Both the position numbers and the translations under genes were made by a program. A stretch of DNA of 64,000 bases from Prosthecobacter vanneervenii (GTDB taxonomy: Bacteria > Verrucomicrobiota > Verrucomicrobiia > Verrucomicrobiales > Verrucomicrobiaceae): contig NZ_JACHIG010000001.1 in the NCBI RefSeq assembly GCF_014203095.1, positions 868,001 through 932,000 of the forward strand, in the 5' to 3' direction. This document shows positions 47,091-56,361 of this stretch, in pieces. The notes under the pieces were generated by a model. That model worked only from the letters and a program-made list of their open reading frames with translations. It did no database searches and was not told the DNA's origin. How positions within the stretch are numbered: the stretch's first letter is position 1; each line of letters starts with the position of its first letter.

Positions 47091-48317
47091 ATGCTTAAAA
47101 AAGTCAAAATCACCAACGTCCACTCAGGCAAGTCCTCCGAGACTCTCGTGGACACGGACACCGATGACAAAGCCCTCATCGGCGCCGGGGTGGCGCAGAA
47201 CGAGACCACCACCATCCAGACCATCACCGGCCTGGATGAGAAGCTGCACCGCCTCACCAGCCCCAAGCCCAACACCGAAGACAGCGCCGCCTTCTTCGCC
47301 GGACTGGGCCGATGCCTGGAGCGCAACATCTCCCTGACCAAATCTCTGCTGCTGCAGACCAACCGCGTCAAATCCGCCACCTACAAAGGCATGATCGCCG
47401 AGGTGGTGCACGGCATCTCGGTGGGGGACAAGTTCAGCGACGCCATCGCCAAATTCCCCAAGCTCTTTCCCGACGACATGCTCTCCCTCATCGTCGCAGG
47501 TGAAGAAGCCGGTCAGATGGCCAAGGTGTGCAAGCGAATCGCCGTCTCGCAGAAAAAGAGCTCCAAGATCATCAAAAAGCTCAAAGGCGGCATGATCTAC
47601 CCGGCCGTGGTGATCGTGCTCGGCGTGGCGGTGGTCATTGCCATGAGCTTCACGCTCGTGCCCGCCATGGCCAAGCTCTTCGCCTCCTTCAAGACGGAAC
47701 TGCCCATGGGCACGAAGGTGCTCATCGCCCTCTCAGACCTCTTCCTGCACCGCCCCTACATGGCCGCGCTGCCGTTTGTGGGACTGTACTACTTCTTTGT
47801 GAACTGGGGCAGGATCAGCTCCCTGCGCCCGATGCAGGATCTGTTTTTGAAACTGCCCGCCGTGGGCGTCATCGTGCGTAAATCCGCCGCCGCCACCGGC
47901 TTCCGCACCCTGGCCATGCTCACCGAGTCCAACGTGCGCCTCACCAGCGCGCTGGACATCACCGCCCAGGCCAGCTGGCACTACCACTACAAGGAGCTCT
48001 TCATCCGTCTGCGCGAACACATCTCTGTGGGCCGCACGCTGCATGAGGCCTTCCTCATGGAGTCCCACTGGCTCGGCCCTGATGCGCGAAACCTCTGCGG
48101 CCTCATCGAACTGGCCTCCGAAACTGGCTCCGGCACGGAAATGCTCTCCGAAATCGCCGACGACTACGAGGAGGACCTCGACAACCTGGCCTCCACCCTG
48201 GACAAGATGATCGAGCCCCTGACCATGCTCATCCTCGGCGTCATGGTGGGCTTCCTCATCTACGCCATCTACGGCCCCATGTTCAGCCTCGGAGACGTGA
48301 TCTTGAAGAAGAAGTAA
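47091..48317 (+). CDS. PilC/GspF-type platform protein
   Basis: 408 aa with two T2SSF domains: FFAGLGRCLERNISLTKSLL with KFSDAIAKFPKLFPDDMLSL and AGEEAGQMAKVCKRIA in the first, and FRTLAMLTESNVRLTSALDI with LCGLIELASETGSGTEMLSE in the second. Three membrane helices lie at about 165-190, 225-245 and 375-397. It is the inner-membrane platform around which the ATPase turns and the pilus is built. The first ~60 residues are polar and variable. It is last in the operon; a GC-rich imperfect hairpin lies at about 48330-48356 but no T run follows it. Confidence 0.88.
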   Translation: MLKKVKITNVHSGKSSETLVDTDTDDKALIGAGVAQNETTTIQTITGLDEKLHRLTSPKPNTEDSAAFFAGLGRCLERNISLTKSLLLQTNRVKSATYKGMIAEVVHGISVGDKFSDAIAKFPKLFPDDMLSLIVAGEEAGQMAKVCKRIAVSQKKSSKIIKKLKGGMIYPAVVIVLGVAVVIAMSFTLVPAMAKLFASFKTELPMGTKVLIALSDLFLHRPYMAALPFVGLYYFFVNWGRISSLRPMQDLFLKLPAVGVIVRKSAAATGFRTLAMLTESNVRLTSALDITAQASWHYHYKELFIRLREHISVGRTLHEAFLMESHWLGPDARNLCGLIELASETGSGTEMLSEIADDYEEDLDNLASTLDKMIEPLTMLILGVMVGFLIYAIYGPMFSLGDVILKKK

Positions 48318-48427
48318 AAGCCTGCCGGCGCGGTGGCTGCGAACGGCCGCCGCGCAGCAAGCTGAAGCGGATGGAGAAAAAAATCTAATCAACCTCCGCC
48401 GCTGATCGTTGAACACACCCCTCCGCC

Positions 48428-49168
48428 ATGGGTGCTTCACGAGACGACTTCATCAAATACCCGCGCACCCCGCACCTCTTTGGTTCGAAGGGCACGGACG
48501 ACGACCGCCACATGGGGTCGAAGGATTCCGCCGCGTTCATCGCCGATCCCTCCCTCATCGTGGAGGAAAAGCTGGACGGAACGAATGTGGGCATCCACTT
48601 CGCGTCCACCGGGCGCATGGTGCTGCAATGCCGTGGCCATGAGATCACCGAGGGCATGCACCCGCAGTATGACCTCTTCAAGCAATGGGTGGCGGTGAAG
48701 CGCCCCGTGCTGGAGGGCATGCTGGCAGACCGCCACATCCTCTTTGGCGAGTGGGTTTACGCCAAGCACAGCATTTTCTACCACGCCCTGCCACACTACT
48801 TCTTTGAGTTCGACATCTATGACAAAGAAGCGGGCTGCTTCCTCTCCCTGCAGCGCAGGCTGGCCCTGCTGGAGGGCACCGGCCTGCACACCGTTCCCGT
48901 GGTGCACACGGGTGCGGCCAGGCACGAGCAGCTGCTGGAGATCATCACCACCTCCGCCTACCAGGCCGAGTTTCAGAATCCGCTCACCGGCCGCACGGAT
49001 TCACGCATGGAGGGCCTCTACCTGCGCACTGAGGCGGGCGACAGAGTGACGGGACGCGCAAAGATCGTGCGGCCGGAATTTGTCGAAAAAGTGAAACAGA
49101 GCGCACACTGGCAGCATCAGCAGATGGTGCCCAATCAGCTGGCAGAAGGAGCCGACATCTGGTCATGA
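48428..49168 (+). CDS. RNA ligase (Rnl family, nucleotidyltransferase)
   Basis: 246 aa, the nucleotidyltransferase domain without a large accessory domain. Motif [15 protein letters not shown] (Lys48 is the expected adenylylated residue), motif IIIa-like [14 protein letters not shown] with [12 protein letters not shown], motif [12 protein letters not shown] and motif [11 protein letters not shown] are all present. It should join 3'-OH and 5'-phosphate RNA ends using ATP. The next gene, encoding an end-healing HD-Pnk enzyme, starts inside its stop codon (ATGA), so the two form an RNA repair operon. Confidence 0.85.
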   Translation: MGASRDDFIKYPRTPHLFGSKGTDDDRHMGSKDSAAFIADPSLIVEEKLDGTNVGIHFASTGRMVLQCRGHEITEGMHPQYDLFKQWVAVKRPVLEGMLADRHILFGEWVYAKHSIFYHALPHYFFEFDIYDKEAGCFLSLQRRLALLEGTGLHTVPVVHTGAARHEQLLEIITTSAYQAEFQNPLTGRTDSRMEGLYLRTEAGDRVTGRAKIVRPEFVEKVKQSAHWQHQQMVPNQLAEGADIWS

Positions 49169-50280
49169 GATCCTGGGCGAACATGCTCAGGGCGGACGAC
49201 GCCACCATCCTCGACTGGGCCTCCCGCCAGCCCTGGGCCGCGCCCATGCGTGCCTGCATGCAGGATGCGCAGTGGCATGCGGAGGGAGATGTGTGGACGC
49301 ACACATGCATGGTGTATGAGCAGGTCACACGGCTGGCGGAGTACCCTGATCTCAGCCGGCAGGAGCAGATCATGCTCCTGCTGGTGGCGCTGCTGCATGA
49401 TGCGGGGAAACCGGCCACGACCATGCTGGATCCTGAAACCGGACGCACGCGCTCGCCCAAGCACTCCCTCGTGGGTGCAGCCATGACGCGCCAGATCCTG
49501 CGGGATCTCGGCTGCGACCTGCCCACCCGCGAGCATATCGTGCGTCTCGTGCGCTATCACGGCCGCCCGCCCTACCTGCTGGAGTCCCGCGAGCCTGAGC
49601 GCAGCGTCATCCAGCTTTCCAGCCTGCTCTCCAACCGTCTGCTCTATCTCTTTGCACTGGCGGACACCCGTGGTCGCCATGCCGAGGAGATGAGCCGTCC
49701 GGAGGAGACGCTGCATCTGTGGCGGGACACGGCTTTGGAGCATGGCTGCTTCAACTGTGAATATCCCTTTGCCAATGACCACGCGCGGCTGCTCTACCAC
49801 CGCGATGAACTGACCAGCCTGCACTACACACCGCATGAAGACTACACCTGCACGGTGACGATGATGAGCGCCCTGCCCGGCGCGGGCAAGGATACCTGGC
49901 TGGCCACTGAGCGGCGCGGCCTCTCTGTCGTCTCGCTGGATGCCGTGCGCGAGGAGCTGGACGTCTCCTCCACCGACAACCAAGGGCAGGTCATCCAGAC
50001 CGCCCGGGAGCACTGCCGCGAGCACCTTCGTGCGCATCGCAGCTTTGCCTTCAATGCCACCAACCTCACCTCCATGCTGCGCAGGCGCTGGATCGACCTC
50101 TTTCTGAGTTACCACGCACGCGTGGAGATCATCTACCTCGAGCCCCCGCTGGCCACCATCCTGCGCCAGAACAAAGCACGCGAAGCCAGCGTGCCTGAAA
50201 GCGTGATCCACCGCCTGCTAGCCAAGACCGAAGTGCCCACGCTCTCAGAGGCGCATGCCGTGCGGCTCATCGGAGGCTGA
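49165..50280 (+). CDS. HD-Pnk: HD phosphoesterase fused to polynucleotide 5'-kinase
   Basis: 371 aa. Residues about 35-210 are an HD domain: H46 in VWTHTCMVY, His78-Asp79 in [18 protein letters not shown], and Asp in [10 protein letters not shown]. Residues about 230-371 are a Pnk-type P-loop kinase: [11 protein letters not shown] (Lys242; Asp instead of Ser/Thr follows Lys), [30 protein letters not shown] and VEIIYLEPP. Characterised bacterial HD-Pnk enzymes remove 2',3'-cyclic phosphates and phosphorylate 5'-OH ends. That yields the ends an Rnl ligase seals, matching the ligase encoded immediately upstream. Confidence 0.85.
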   Translation: MRSWANMLRADDATILDWASRQPWAAPMRACMQDAQWHAEGDVWTHTCMVYEQVTRLAEYPDLSRQEQIMLLLVALLHDAGKPATTMLDPETGRTRSPKHSLVGAAMTRQILRDLGCDLPTREHIVRLVRYHGRPPYLLESREPERSVIQLSSLLSNRLLYLFALADTRGRHAEEMSRPEETLHLWRDTALEHGCFNCEYPFANDHARLLYHRDELTSLHYTPHEDYTCTVTMMSALPGAGKDTWLATERRGLSVVSLDAVREELDVSSTDNQGQVIQTAREHCREHLRAHRSFAFNATNLTSMLRRRWIDLFLSYHARVEIIYLEPPLATILRQNKAREASVPESVIHRLLAKTEVPTLSEAHAVRLIGG

Positions 50281-50347
50281 GGGCAGCACACGATTTGAAA
50301 GCAGGAACGCTTGCAAAGCCGCGCCTGCCGGGGCGTTGTATCGTGCC

Positions 50348-51181
50348 ATGAAATCACTCCTGCTTCTCAGCCTGCTCTCTCTTTCCGCACTCTGCGCCGC
50401 CGATGCGCCCTTTTCCATGCCGGGGCTGAAGCAGGACATCGAGTTTGCCAAGGCGGGGGACGTGAGCCTGACGCTGGACGCCTTCACTCCAGAGGGTGCA
50501 GGCCCCTTTGCCACGTGCATCCTGGTGCATGGCGGCGGGTTCACCAAGGGGGACAAGCATTCGTTTATCAAGCCGCTGTTTGAGCCGCTCTCGAAAGCAG
50601 GCTTCACCTGGTTCACGATCAACTACCGTTTGGCCCCGCAGCATCCGTGGCCGGCCTGTGCAGAGGATGTGCTGAGCGCCATCAAGTGGGTGAAGGCGCA
50701 CGCCGCAGAATACAAGGTGGATGTAAATCGCATCGCCATCATCGGCGAATCCGCAGGCGGGCATCTCGTCTCGTGGGCCGGAGTGAAGGGAGAGGGCGAC
50801 ACACGCGTGGCCGCTGTGGTGCCGTTTTATGCGCCGCACGATCTCGTGGTGCAGGTGCAGCGCCGCAAGGTGCTCGACCGCCTGGGCGGGCTGATCGGCA
50901 TGACGGAGCTGAATGACGCCGCATGGCAGAAGCTGGCAGAGATTTCTCCCATGAACCACATCCGCGCCGGACTGCCGCCCTTTCTGCAGATCCATGGCGA
51001 CAAAGATGAAACTGTGCCCCTCTCCCAGAGCGTGACGTTTGAAGCCAAGATGAAAGCCGCAGGCAACTCCTGCGAAACCATCACTGTGCCCGGCGGCGGC
51101 CACGGCATGGGCGGCTGGGAAAAGCTGAACAGCGACTACCAGCAGCAGCTCATCGCCTGGCTGCGCAAGACGCTGAAGTAA
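50348..51181 (+). CDS. Exported alpha/beta-hydrolase (BD-FAE/carboxylesterase-like)
   Basis: 277 aa with signal peptide MKSLLLLSLLSLSALCAADA. Oxyanion-hole motif LVHGGGFTKGDK, nucleophile motif IGESAGGHLVSW, acid in IHGDKDETVPLSQS and His in GGGHGMGGWEK give a complete catalytic triad. It belongs to the BD-FAE/hormone-sensitive-lipase-like esterases, often deacetylating or de-feruloylating plant polysaccharides outside the cell. It is followed by a polysaccharide-type beta-helix protein on the same strand, which supports a glycan-related role, though no operon signal is obvious (90-base gap). Confidence 0.85.
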   Translation: MKSLLLLSLLSLSALCAADAPFSMPGLKQDIEFAKAGDVSLTLDAFTPEGAGPFATCILVHGGGFTKGDKHSFIKPLFEPLSKAGFTWFTINYRLAPQHPWPACAEDVLSAIKWVKAHAAEYKVDVNRIAIIGESAGGHLVSWAGVKGEGDTRVAAVVPFYAPHDLVVQVQRRKVLDRLGGLIGMTELNDAAWQKLAEISPMNHIRAGLPPFLQIHGDKDETVPLSQSVTFEAKMKAAGNSCETITVPGGGHGMGGWEKLNSDYQQQLIAWLRKTLK

Positions 51182-51271
51182 GAAGACGCAGGCACGGCAT
51201 TCATCATGCCAGCCGGAGCGCACAAGTCGCATTTGCCCTCGGGGCTGTGCGGCGTATCGCTGCGGGCAACC

Positions 51272-53788
51272 ATGTCTTTTTCCCGCTCTCTGATTACCCT
51301 GCTGGCTGCTGCCATTACCACCACGCACGCGCTGGAGGTGCGTGTCTCCCCCACCCTCTCGCTTCCGCAGGCGCTGGAGCAGGTGCGAGCCGCGCGCAAA
51401 GCTGGCGACAGCTCGCCTGCGACAATCCTTCTCCCCGAGGGCACGACGGAGCTGACGCAGCCCATTCAATTGGAAGCGCAGGATTCCAATCTGACCATCA
51501 CTGGCAGCAAGAGCACGCTCATCGGCGCGCCGGTCATCACCAACTGGGGCCCGATGGCAGGCAATATCCTGAAAGCGGATGTGTCCAAGCTGGTGCCCAA
51601 GGGCTTTGTGCCCAAGCAGCTCCTCTGCAATGGCGAGCGGCAGATCCTGGCGCGCTACCCGAACTTTGACGCCAAAGATCCGCTCTATGGCGGCTGGGCC
51701 TTTGTGGCGGCCTTTCCACCCGCAGGCGCGCCGGAGGGGCACCTGTGGAAACGCACGCTCTATGTGAAGCCTGAGGACGTGCGCACATGGGCGCACCCTG
51801 AGGAGGTGGAGCTGGACATCTTTGCGCAGTACGGCTGGTGGAACTTTGTGGAGCCCGTGGCCTCGCTCGATCCCCAGACACGACTGCTCACGCTGAAGAA
51901 GGACTGCAGCTACGACCTGCACCCGTACAACCGCTACCACTTCCAAAACGCGCTCGAAGAGCTGGATGCACCCGGCGAGTGGTACTACGACAAGCGCGAA
52001 GGCACTCTCTACTTCATGCCTCCCGTCAGCAAGGACACTCCTGAGGTGCGCCTGCCGGTTCTGGAGAGCTTTTTCAAAGTGAAGGCCGGAGCAAAGAAGA
52101 TCGCCATTCGCGGTCTCACACTCACAGGCTGCCACGGCAGTGCGATCACTTTTGAGCGTGCGGAGGATTGTGTGGTGGAGCGCTGCATCATCACGCAGGT
52201 GGGTGCCTTTCATGGCAGCGGCGTGGGCGTGAGCGATGGCAGGAACGTGCGCGTCTCCCACTGCGAGATCAGCTACACCGGCAGCAACGGCATCAGCCTC
52301 AGCGGCGGCGACCGCAAGACGCTGACCGGCCCCGGCCACGTGGCGGCGGACAATCACATCCACCACATGGGCGTGTTCAACAAAAACGCCTGCGGCATCA
52401 GCATCTACGGCGTGGACAACACCGCCACGCACAACCACATCCACGACGGCCCGCGCATGGGCGTGCAGATGAGCGGCAACAATCTCGTGGTGGAGTTCAA
52501 TCACCTGCACCACCTCTGCCTGGAAACGCAGGACGGCGGTGCCATCTATACCGGCGGGCGCGACTGGATCAGCAGCCGTGGCAGCAAATGGCAGTACAAC
52601 CTGATCCACGACGTGATCGGCTGCGGCCAGGAATCTGGTGGACTCAAGCACCCATGGTTCACCTTTGGCCTCTACCCGGACGACAACAGCGGCGGCATCG
52701 ACATCATCGGCAACATCGTCTATCGCGTGGCCCACACGCCCATCCACATGCACAACTCACGCGACTGCATCGTGGAAAACAACATCTTCGCGCTGGGCGA
52801 GAAGTTCCAGTTTGACCTGCACGGCTGGACCAAGGAACAGCGCTTCTACACCAGCCACATCAATGAGATGATCAAGGGCTACGAGTCCGTGGCCGGTCAG
52901 CTGGCCTGGACCAGCATGCGCAACATGGACCTGCACCCAAAAGACGCCATCCGCGAAGACGGCACCATGATGAGCGGCAACAGCTTTCAGCACAACATCA
53001 TGTTCAGCAACACACCGGGCGTGAAGTATGGCGACATCCGCAATGCCTCGCCGAAGTACAACACGCTCGACTACAACCTCGCATGGAATGGTGGACACCC
53101 CATCGTGACCGGCATCAATCAGGTGGGCCCGGACAAAGGCGCGCCCATTGTGTCGGAAAACTTCGACGGCCTCGACGCTGGCAAGACACCTCCCGGCTGG
53201 GGATTCAACCACCGCCCGAACAAGGACGTGCAGCTCGTGGTGGCCGAGGGCGCTCTGCGAGTGGACTGCGCGCTCGGAACGCCGCCCAATCCGAAGAGCG
53301 TCTTTCACAGCCCCGATGTACCGATCAAGCCCGGCGCGGCCTACCGCGTGCGCCTGCGGGTGAAGAGCAGCGAACCTACCGCGAAGATCAGCGTGGCCTT
53401 GGCCTCCTTTAAAAATGGCGCGGGCTACTGGCAGACCGGCAGCACCAGCATCACCGCCACGAATGAATGGAAGGAAGTGGAAGCCACCGGCAGAATGCTG
53501 CGCGAGAACGAAACCGGCTGGAAACCCTGGATGACCGCCTTCTGGCTGCGCATCGACTGCCACGAGCCCAAAGGCCAGGTCTTCATCGACGACGTGCGCA
53601 TCTCCGAAGCCGAGCCGCTGGATGAGTGGTCCGCCTGGCAGAACGCCGGATGGGACAAACACAGCCTCGTGGCCGATCCATTGTTTGTGGACTGGGAGCA
53701 CGACGACTTCCGACTTAAGCCGGAGTCACCCGCGTTCAAGCTCGGGTTCAAGAGGATCCCGGTGGAGGAGATTGGGATAAGGGAGTGA
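51272..53788 (+). CDS. Exported right-handed parallel beta-helix protein, 838 aa
   Basis: Signal peptide MSFSRSLITLLAAAITTTHA (start at 51272). The N-terminal part (LSLPQALEQVRAARKAGDSS, ATILLPEGTTELTQPIQL) and later coils (IAIRGLTLTGCHGSAITFER, VVERCIITQVGAFHGSGVGV, VDNTATHNHIHDGPRMGVQM, GIDIIGNIVYRVAHTPIHMH) show PbH1 repeats typical of pectate-lyase-like or GH110-like folds. About residues 650-800 form a separate carbohydrate-binding-like beta sandwich (APIVSENFDGLDAGKTPPGW, YRVRLRVKSSEPTAKISVAL). A polysaccharide-acting enzyme is likely; the catalytic class cannot be fixed. Confidence 0.8.
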   Translation: MSFSRSLITLLAAAITTTHALEVRVSPTLSLPQALEQVRAARKAGDSSPATILLPEGTTELTQPIQLEAQDSNLTITGSKSTLIGAPVITNWGPMAGNILKADVSKLVPKGFVPKQLLCNGERQILARYPNFDAKDPLYGGWAFVAAFPPAGAPEGHLWKRTLYVKPEDVRTWAHPEEVELDIFAQYGWWNFVEPVASLDPQTRLLTLKKDCSYDLHPYNRYHFQNALEELDAPGEWYYDKREGTLYFMPPVSKDTPEVRLPVLESFFKVKAGAKKIAIRGLTLTGCHGSAITFERAEDCVVERCIITQVGAFHGSGVGVSDGRNVRVSHCEISYTGSNGISLSGGDRKTLTGPGHVAADNHIHHMGVFNKNACGISIYGVDNTATHNHIHDGPRMGVQMSGNNLVVEFNHLHHLCLETQDGGAIYTGGRDWISSRGSKWQYNLIHDVIGCGQESGGLKHPWFTFGLYPDDNSGGIDIIGNIVYRVAHTPIHMHNSRDCIVENNIFALGEKFQFDLHGWTKEQRFYTSHINEMIKGYESVAGQLAWTSMRNMDLHPKDAIREDGTMMSGNSFQHNIMFSNTPGVKYGDIRNASPKYNTLDYNLAWNGGHPIVTGINQVGPDKGAPIVSENFDGLDAGKTPPGWGFNHRPNKDVQLVVAEGALRVDCALGTPPNPKSVFHSPDVPIKPGAAYRVRLRVKSSEPTAKISVALASFKNGAGYWQTGSTSITATNEWKEVEATGRMLRENETGWKPWMTAFWLRIDCHEPKGQVFIDDVRISEAEPLDEWSAWQNAGWDKHSLVADPLFVDWEHDDFRLKPESPAFKLGFKRIPVEEIGIRE

Positions 53789-53805
53789 GAAAAAAATAGC
53801 CTAGC

Positions 53806-53987
53806 AAAGAACCGGCCCACTTAGCGCCGGGTCATGCGGCGGAGCTCTTTGCAGGGAGCGCTGATGTCCTCATCGGCTCCGGGCGCGCGGCCCTGCGGCG
53901 CTCATCCGCGAATAGGGCTTTCTCCAAACGCGGCGCGCTCTTCGCTGCGGAGCTTCCCAGAGCCGGTTAAAAACCGGCGCTCCCAGT
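53806..53987. repeat. REP/BIME unit 1 (CTGGGAGC family)
   Basis: Contains a forward REP at 53851-53882 (GCAGGGAGCGCTGATG, TCCT, CATCGGCTCCGG) and an inverse REP at 53957-53986 (CCAGAGCCGGTT, AACCGGCGCTCCCAG). The unit is repeated in tandem with a 182-bp period. Confidence 0.85.
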
Positions 53988-54169
53988 AAAGAACCGGCCC
54001 ACTCAGCGCTGGGTCATGCGGCGGAGCTCTTTGCTGGGAGCGCTGATGTCCTCATCGGCTCCGGGCGTGCGGCCTTTCGGCGCTCTTCCGTGGGGATAGC
54101 TTTCTGCAAACACGGCACCTACTTTCGTGGCGGAGTTTTCCAGAGCCGGTGAAACACCGGCGCTCCCAG
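53988..54169. repeat. REP/BIME unit 2 (CTGGGAGC family)
   Basis: Forward REP at 54034-54064 and inverse REP at 54140-54169 (stem GCCGGTG/CACCGGC). The gap 53789-54232 holds nothing besides the two units. Confidence 0.85.
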
Positions 54170-54232
54170 TACAGAAAAAGTCCCAGCACGGACCCAGTGG
54201 CCCGGTGCTGGGAGATGCGATGCTTTGCGTGC

Positions 54233-56266
54233 TTATGCGCCCTTGTGGTCGGTGTGGCAGGCTTTGCAGTTCACGGCGGCCTTGTAGGCGGCGGCACCGG
54301 CGGGGTCTTTGGCCTGCACCTTCTTCACGGCTCCGATGAGGGCCTGGCATTTGGTGACCCAGGCAGCTTTGTCGCCCTTGGGAGGAGTGGCGGCGCACAT
54401 GGCCTGGTAGGCCTTGAGCAGCGTGGCCAGTTCCGCATCCGTGGCGGTGGTGCCGACTTTCTTGCAGAGAGCGGCATCGCCTTTGTGGAAATCCTTCATG
54501 GCGGTCTTGATGGCTTCGCTGCCACCGGCGGCGGGCTTGGCAGCAGGAGCAGGTGCGGCGGCGGGCTTGGCCGGGGCGGGAGGCGCAGGGGGCGGGGCGG
54601 TGAGCTTGGCGATCTCCTCGGCAGTGAGGCCCACATTGACCTTGAGGCCGGGCAGCTTGCCTTCGAGCGCCTTGGCTCCGGCCTGCGTGACGCCGGTTTC
54701 CCACACGTAGAGCTTCTTCAGGTCTTTGGCGGTGGCGAGCTTGGCGATGCCGGCATCGGTGGTCTTGGTGCCGTAGAGGTTGAGGTATTCGAGATTGGGC
54801 AGCGCACCGAGCTTGGCGATGCCAGCGTCGGTGACCTTGGTGTTTTCGAGGTGCAGGCGCTCGAGGTTGGTCATCTTGGCCAGGGTGTCGAGTCCGGCAT
54901 CGGTGACCTGGCTGCGGGAGAGGTCCACCCAGAGGATCTGCGTGGCGATGGGGGCGAGGAGGGCGAGCTCTTTGTCGCCAAACTTGTCAGCGGCATTGAT
55001 GACGCCGAGGCGGAGCTGCTCGGTGTCCTGCGCGAGGGGCATGAGGGAGGCATTGAGCGCCTGCATCTTGGCGGAGATGTCAGCCACCAGCTTCTTCTCG
55101 GCCTCGGTCAGGGGCTTGGCCTTGGGCTTGGCGGCCACCTTGGGGGCTTCGGTCTTGGGCAGGCCTTTGGCGAGCAGCACGGCCAGGGCGCTCTCCACAT
55201 CGGCGGAAGCCTTGGCAGAGGCGACGGTGGCGGATTCGGAGGCACCGCTCTCGATCCACCAAGTGAGGATGGCCAGCTCTTCCTTGGTCAGCTGCGGCTC
55301 GTCGCTGGGGGGCATGTGGTCGTCGTCGTCCTTGGGCAGATTGGCGCGGACGAGCAGGAGGCTTTCCTTGGTGTTCTTGGGGATGACGGTGGTGGCGCCG
55401 TCGCTGCCGCCTTTGAGCATGGCGGCGTAGTCGTGCAGCTGGAGCTTGCCCTTTTTCTTTTCCAGGCCGTGGCAGGAGACGCACTTGGCGCTCATGATGG
55501 AGGCGACGACGTCTTTGTAAATGACGGCCTTGGCGGCGATGGCGGGGTCCAGCTTGGCACCAGCGGCAGCGGGTGCTGCGGCAGCAGGGGCTGGAGCGGC
55601 GGGCTTGGCAGCAGCGGCGGGTGCGGTTACAGCAACGGGCTTGGCAGCCGGAGCGGCGGCGGCAGGGGCTGCGGCCACCACGGCCACGGGCTTGGCATCA
55701 TCCTCGGCCGTCCAGCCGGTGTTGATGTGGGTGGAGGCCAACTTGGCCTTAAGGGCGGTCACACCAGCCTTCGTCACGCCGCTCTGCCAGAGGTAGAGGG
55801 ATTTCAGCTTGGTGAGGGTGGCGAGCTTGGTCAGACCGGCGTCGGTGACCTTGGTGCCGTAGAGGTTGAGGTATTCCAGCTCGGAGAGTCCCTTGAGGTG
55901 GTCCAGCCCGGCATCGCCGATGGCGGTGCCTTCGAGGTGCAGTTCCTTGAGGTGCTTCATGCCAGCGAGCGCCTTGAGCCCAGCGTCCGTCACCTTGCTG
56001 CGGGCGATGTCGAGGGAGGCGATCTTGTCGGCGATAGGGCCGAGGGGCTCCAGACCAGCGTCTCCAAACTCCTTGGCCACATTCAGCGCGGTGAAGCGGT
56101 AGGCCTTGGCATCCGCAGCGATGGGCATGAGCGAGGCCCCGGTGGCGTTCACTTTCTGCATCGCGGCGGCCACGGCGGGATCTGCGGCGGCTTTGTCATC
56201 GGCGGCAGGCGCGGCCTGGGCCATGGCCAGCGCCAAGGCGAGGAGGAGAGAGGTGGGTTTCATCAT
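54233..56266 (-). CDS. Exported LRR / planctomycete cytochrome c protein, 677 aa
   Basis: Signal peptide to about residue 22. Two leucine-rich-repeat blocks, about 60-180 and 410-545, have nearly parallel text (SKVTDAGLKALAGMKHLKEL; SQVTDAGLDTLAKMTNLERL). Between them is a Pro/Ala linker and a cytochrome domain with heme motif CVSCH (262-266) and the loop DDDDHMPPSDEPQLTKEELA. The C-terminus holds a second heme motif, CKACH (667-671), after CGTTATDAELATLLKAYQ-like helices. It is exported and probably redox-active at the cell surface or periplasm. It follows the other cytochrome gene by 95 bases on the same strand, suggesting an operon. Confidence 0.8.
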   Translation of the reverse strand: MMKPTSLLLALALAMAQAAPAADDKAAADPAVAAAMQKVNATGASLMPIAADAKAYRFTALNVAKEFGDAGLEPLGPIADKIASLDIARSKVTDAGLKALAGMKHLKELHLEGTAIGDAGLDHLKGLSELEYLNLYGTKVTDAGLTKLATLTKLKSLYLWQSGVTKAGVTALKAKLASTHINTGWTAEDDAKPVAVVAAAPAAAAPAAKPVAVTAPAAAAKPAAPAPAAAAPAAAGAKLDPAIAAKAVIYKDVVASIMSAKCVSCHGLEKKKGKLQLHDYAAMLKGGSDGATTVIPKNTKESLLLVRANLPKDDDDHMPPSDEPQLTKEELAILTWWIESGASESATVASAKASADVESALAVLLAKGLPKTEAPKVAAKPKAKPLTEAEKKLVADISAKMQALNASLMPLAQDTEQLRLGVINAADKFGDKELALLAPIATQILWVDLSRSQVTDAGLDTLAKMTNLERLHLENTKVTDAGIAKLGALPNLEYLNLYGTKTTDAGIAKLATAKDLKKLYVWETGVTQAGAKALEGKLPGLKVNVGLTAEEIAKLTAPPPAPPAPAKPAAAPAPAAKPAAGGSEAIKTAMKDFHKGDAALCKKVGTTATDAELATLLKAYQAMCAATPPKGDKAAWVTKCQALIGAVKKVQAKDPAGAAAYKAAVNCKACHTDHKGA

Positions 56267-56361
56267 GGATGGGAGGACAAAGAGAGGGGTTGGGGGGAGA
56301 AGACGAGATTCAGCAGAAAGCGGATGCAGATGGCACTAGGCAACAAAAGGCGCGAATTGGA

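Noticed and set aside
48330..48356. Intrinsic terminator after the pilus-like operon
   Set aside because: A GC-rich stem with a wobble pair exists, but no T run follows; kept only as a remark.
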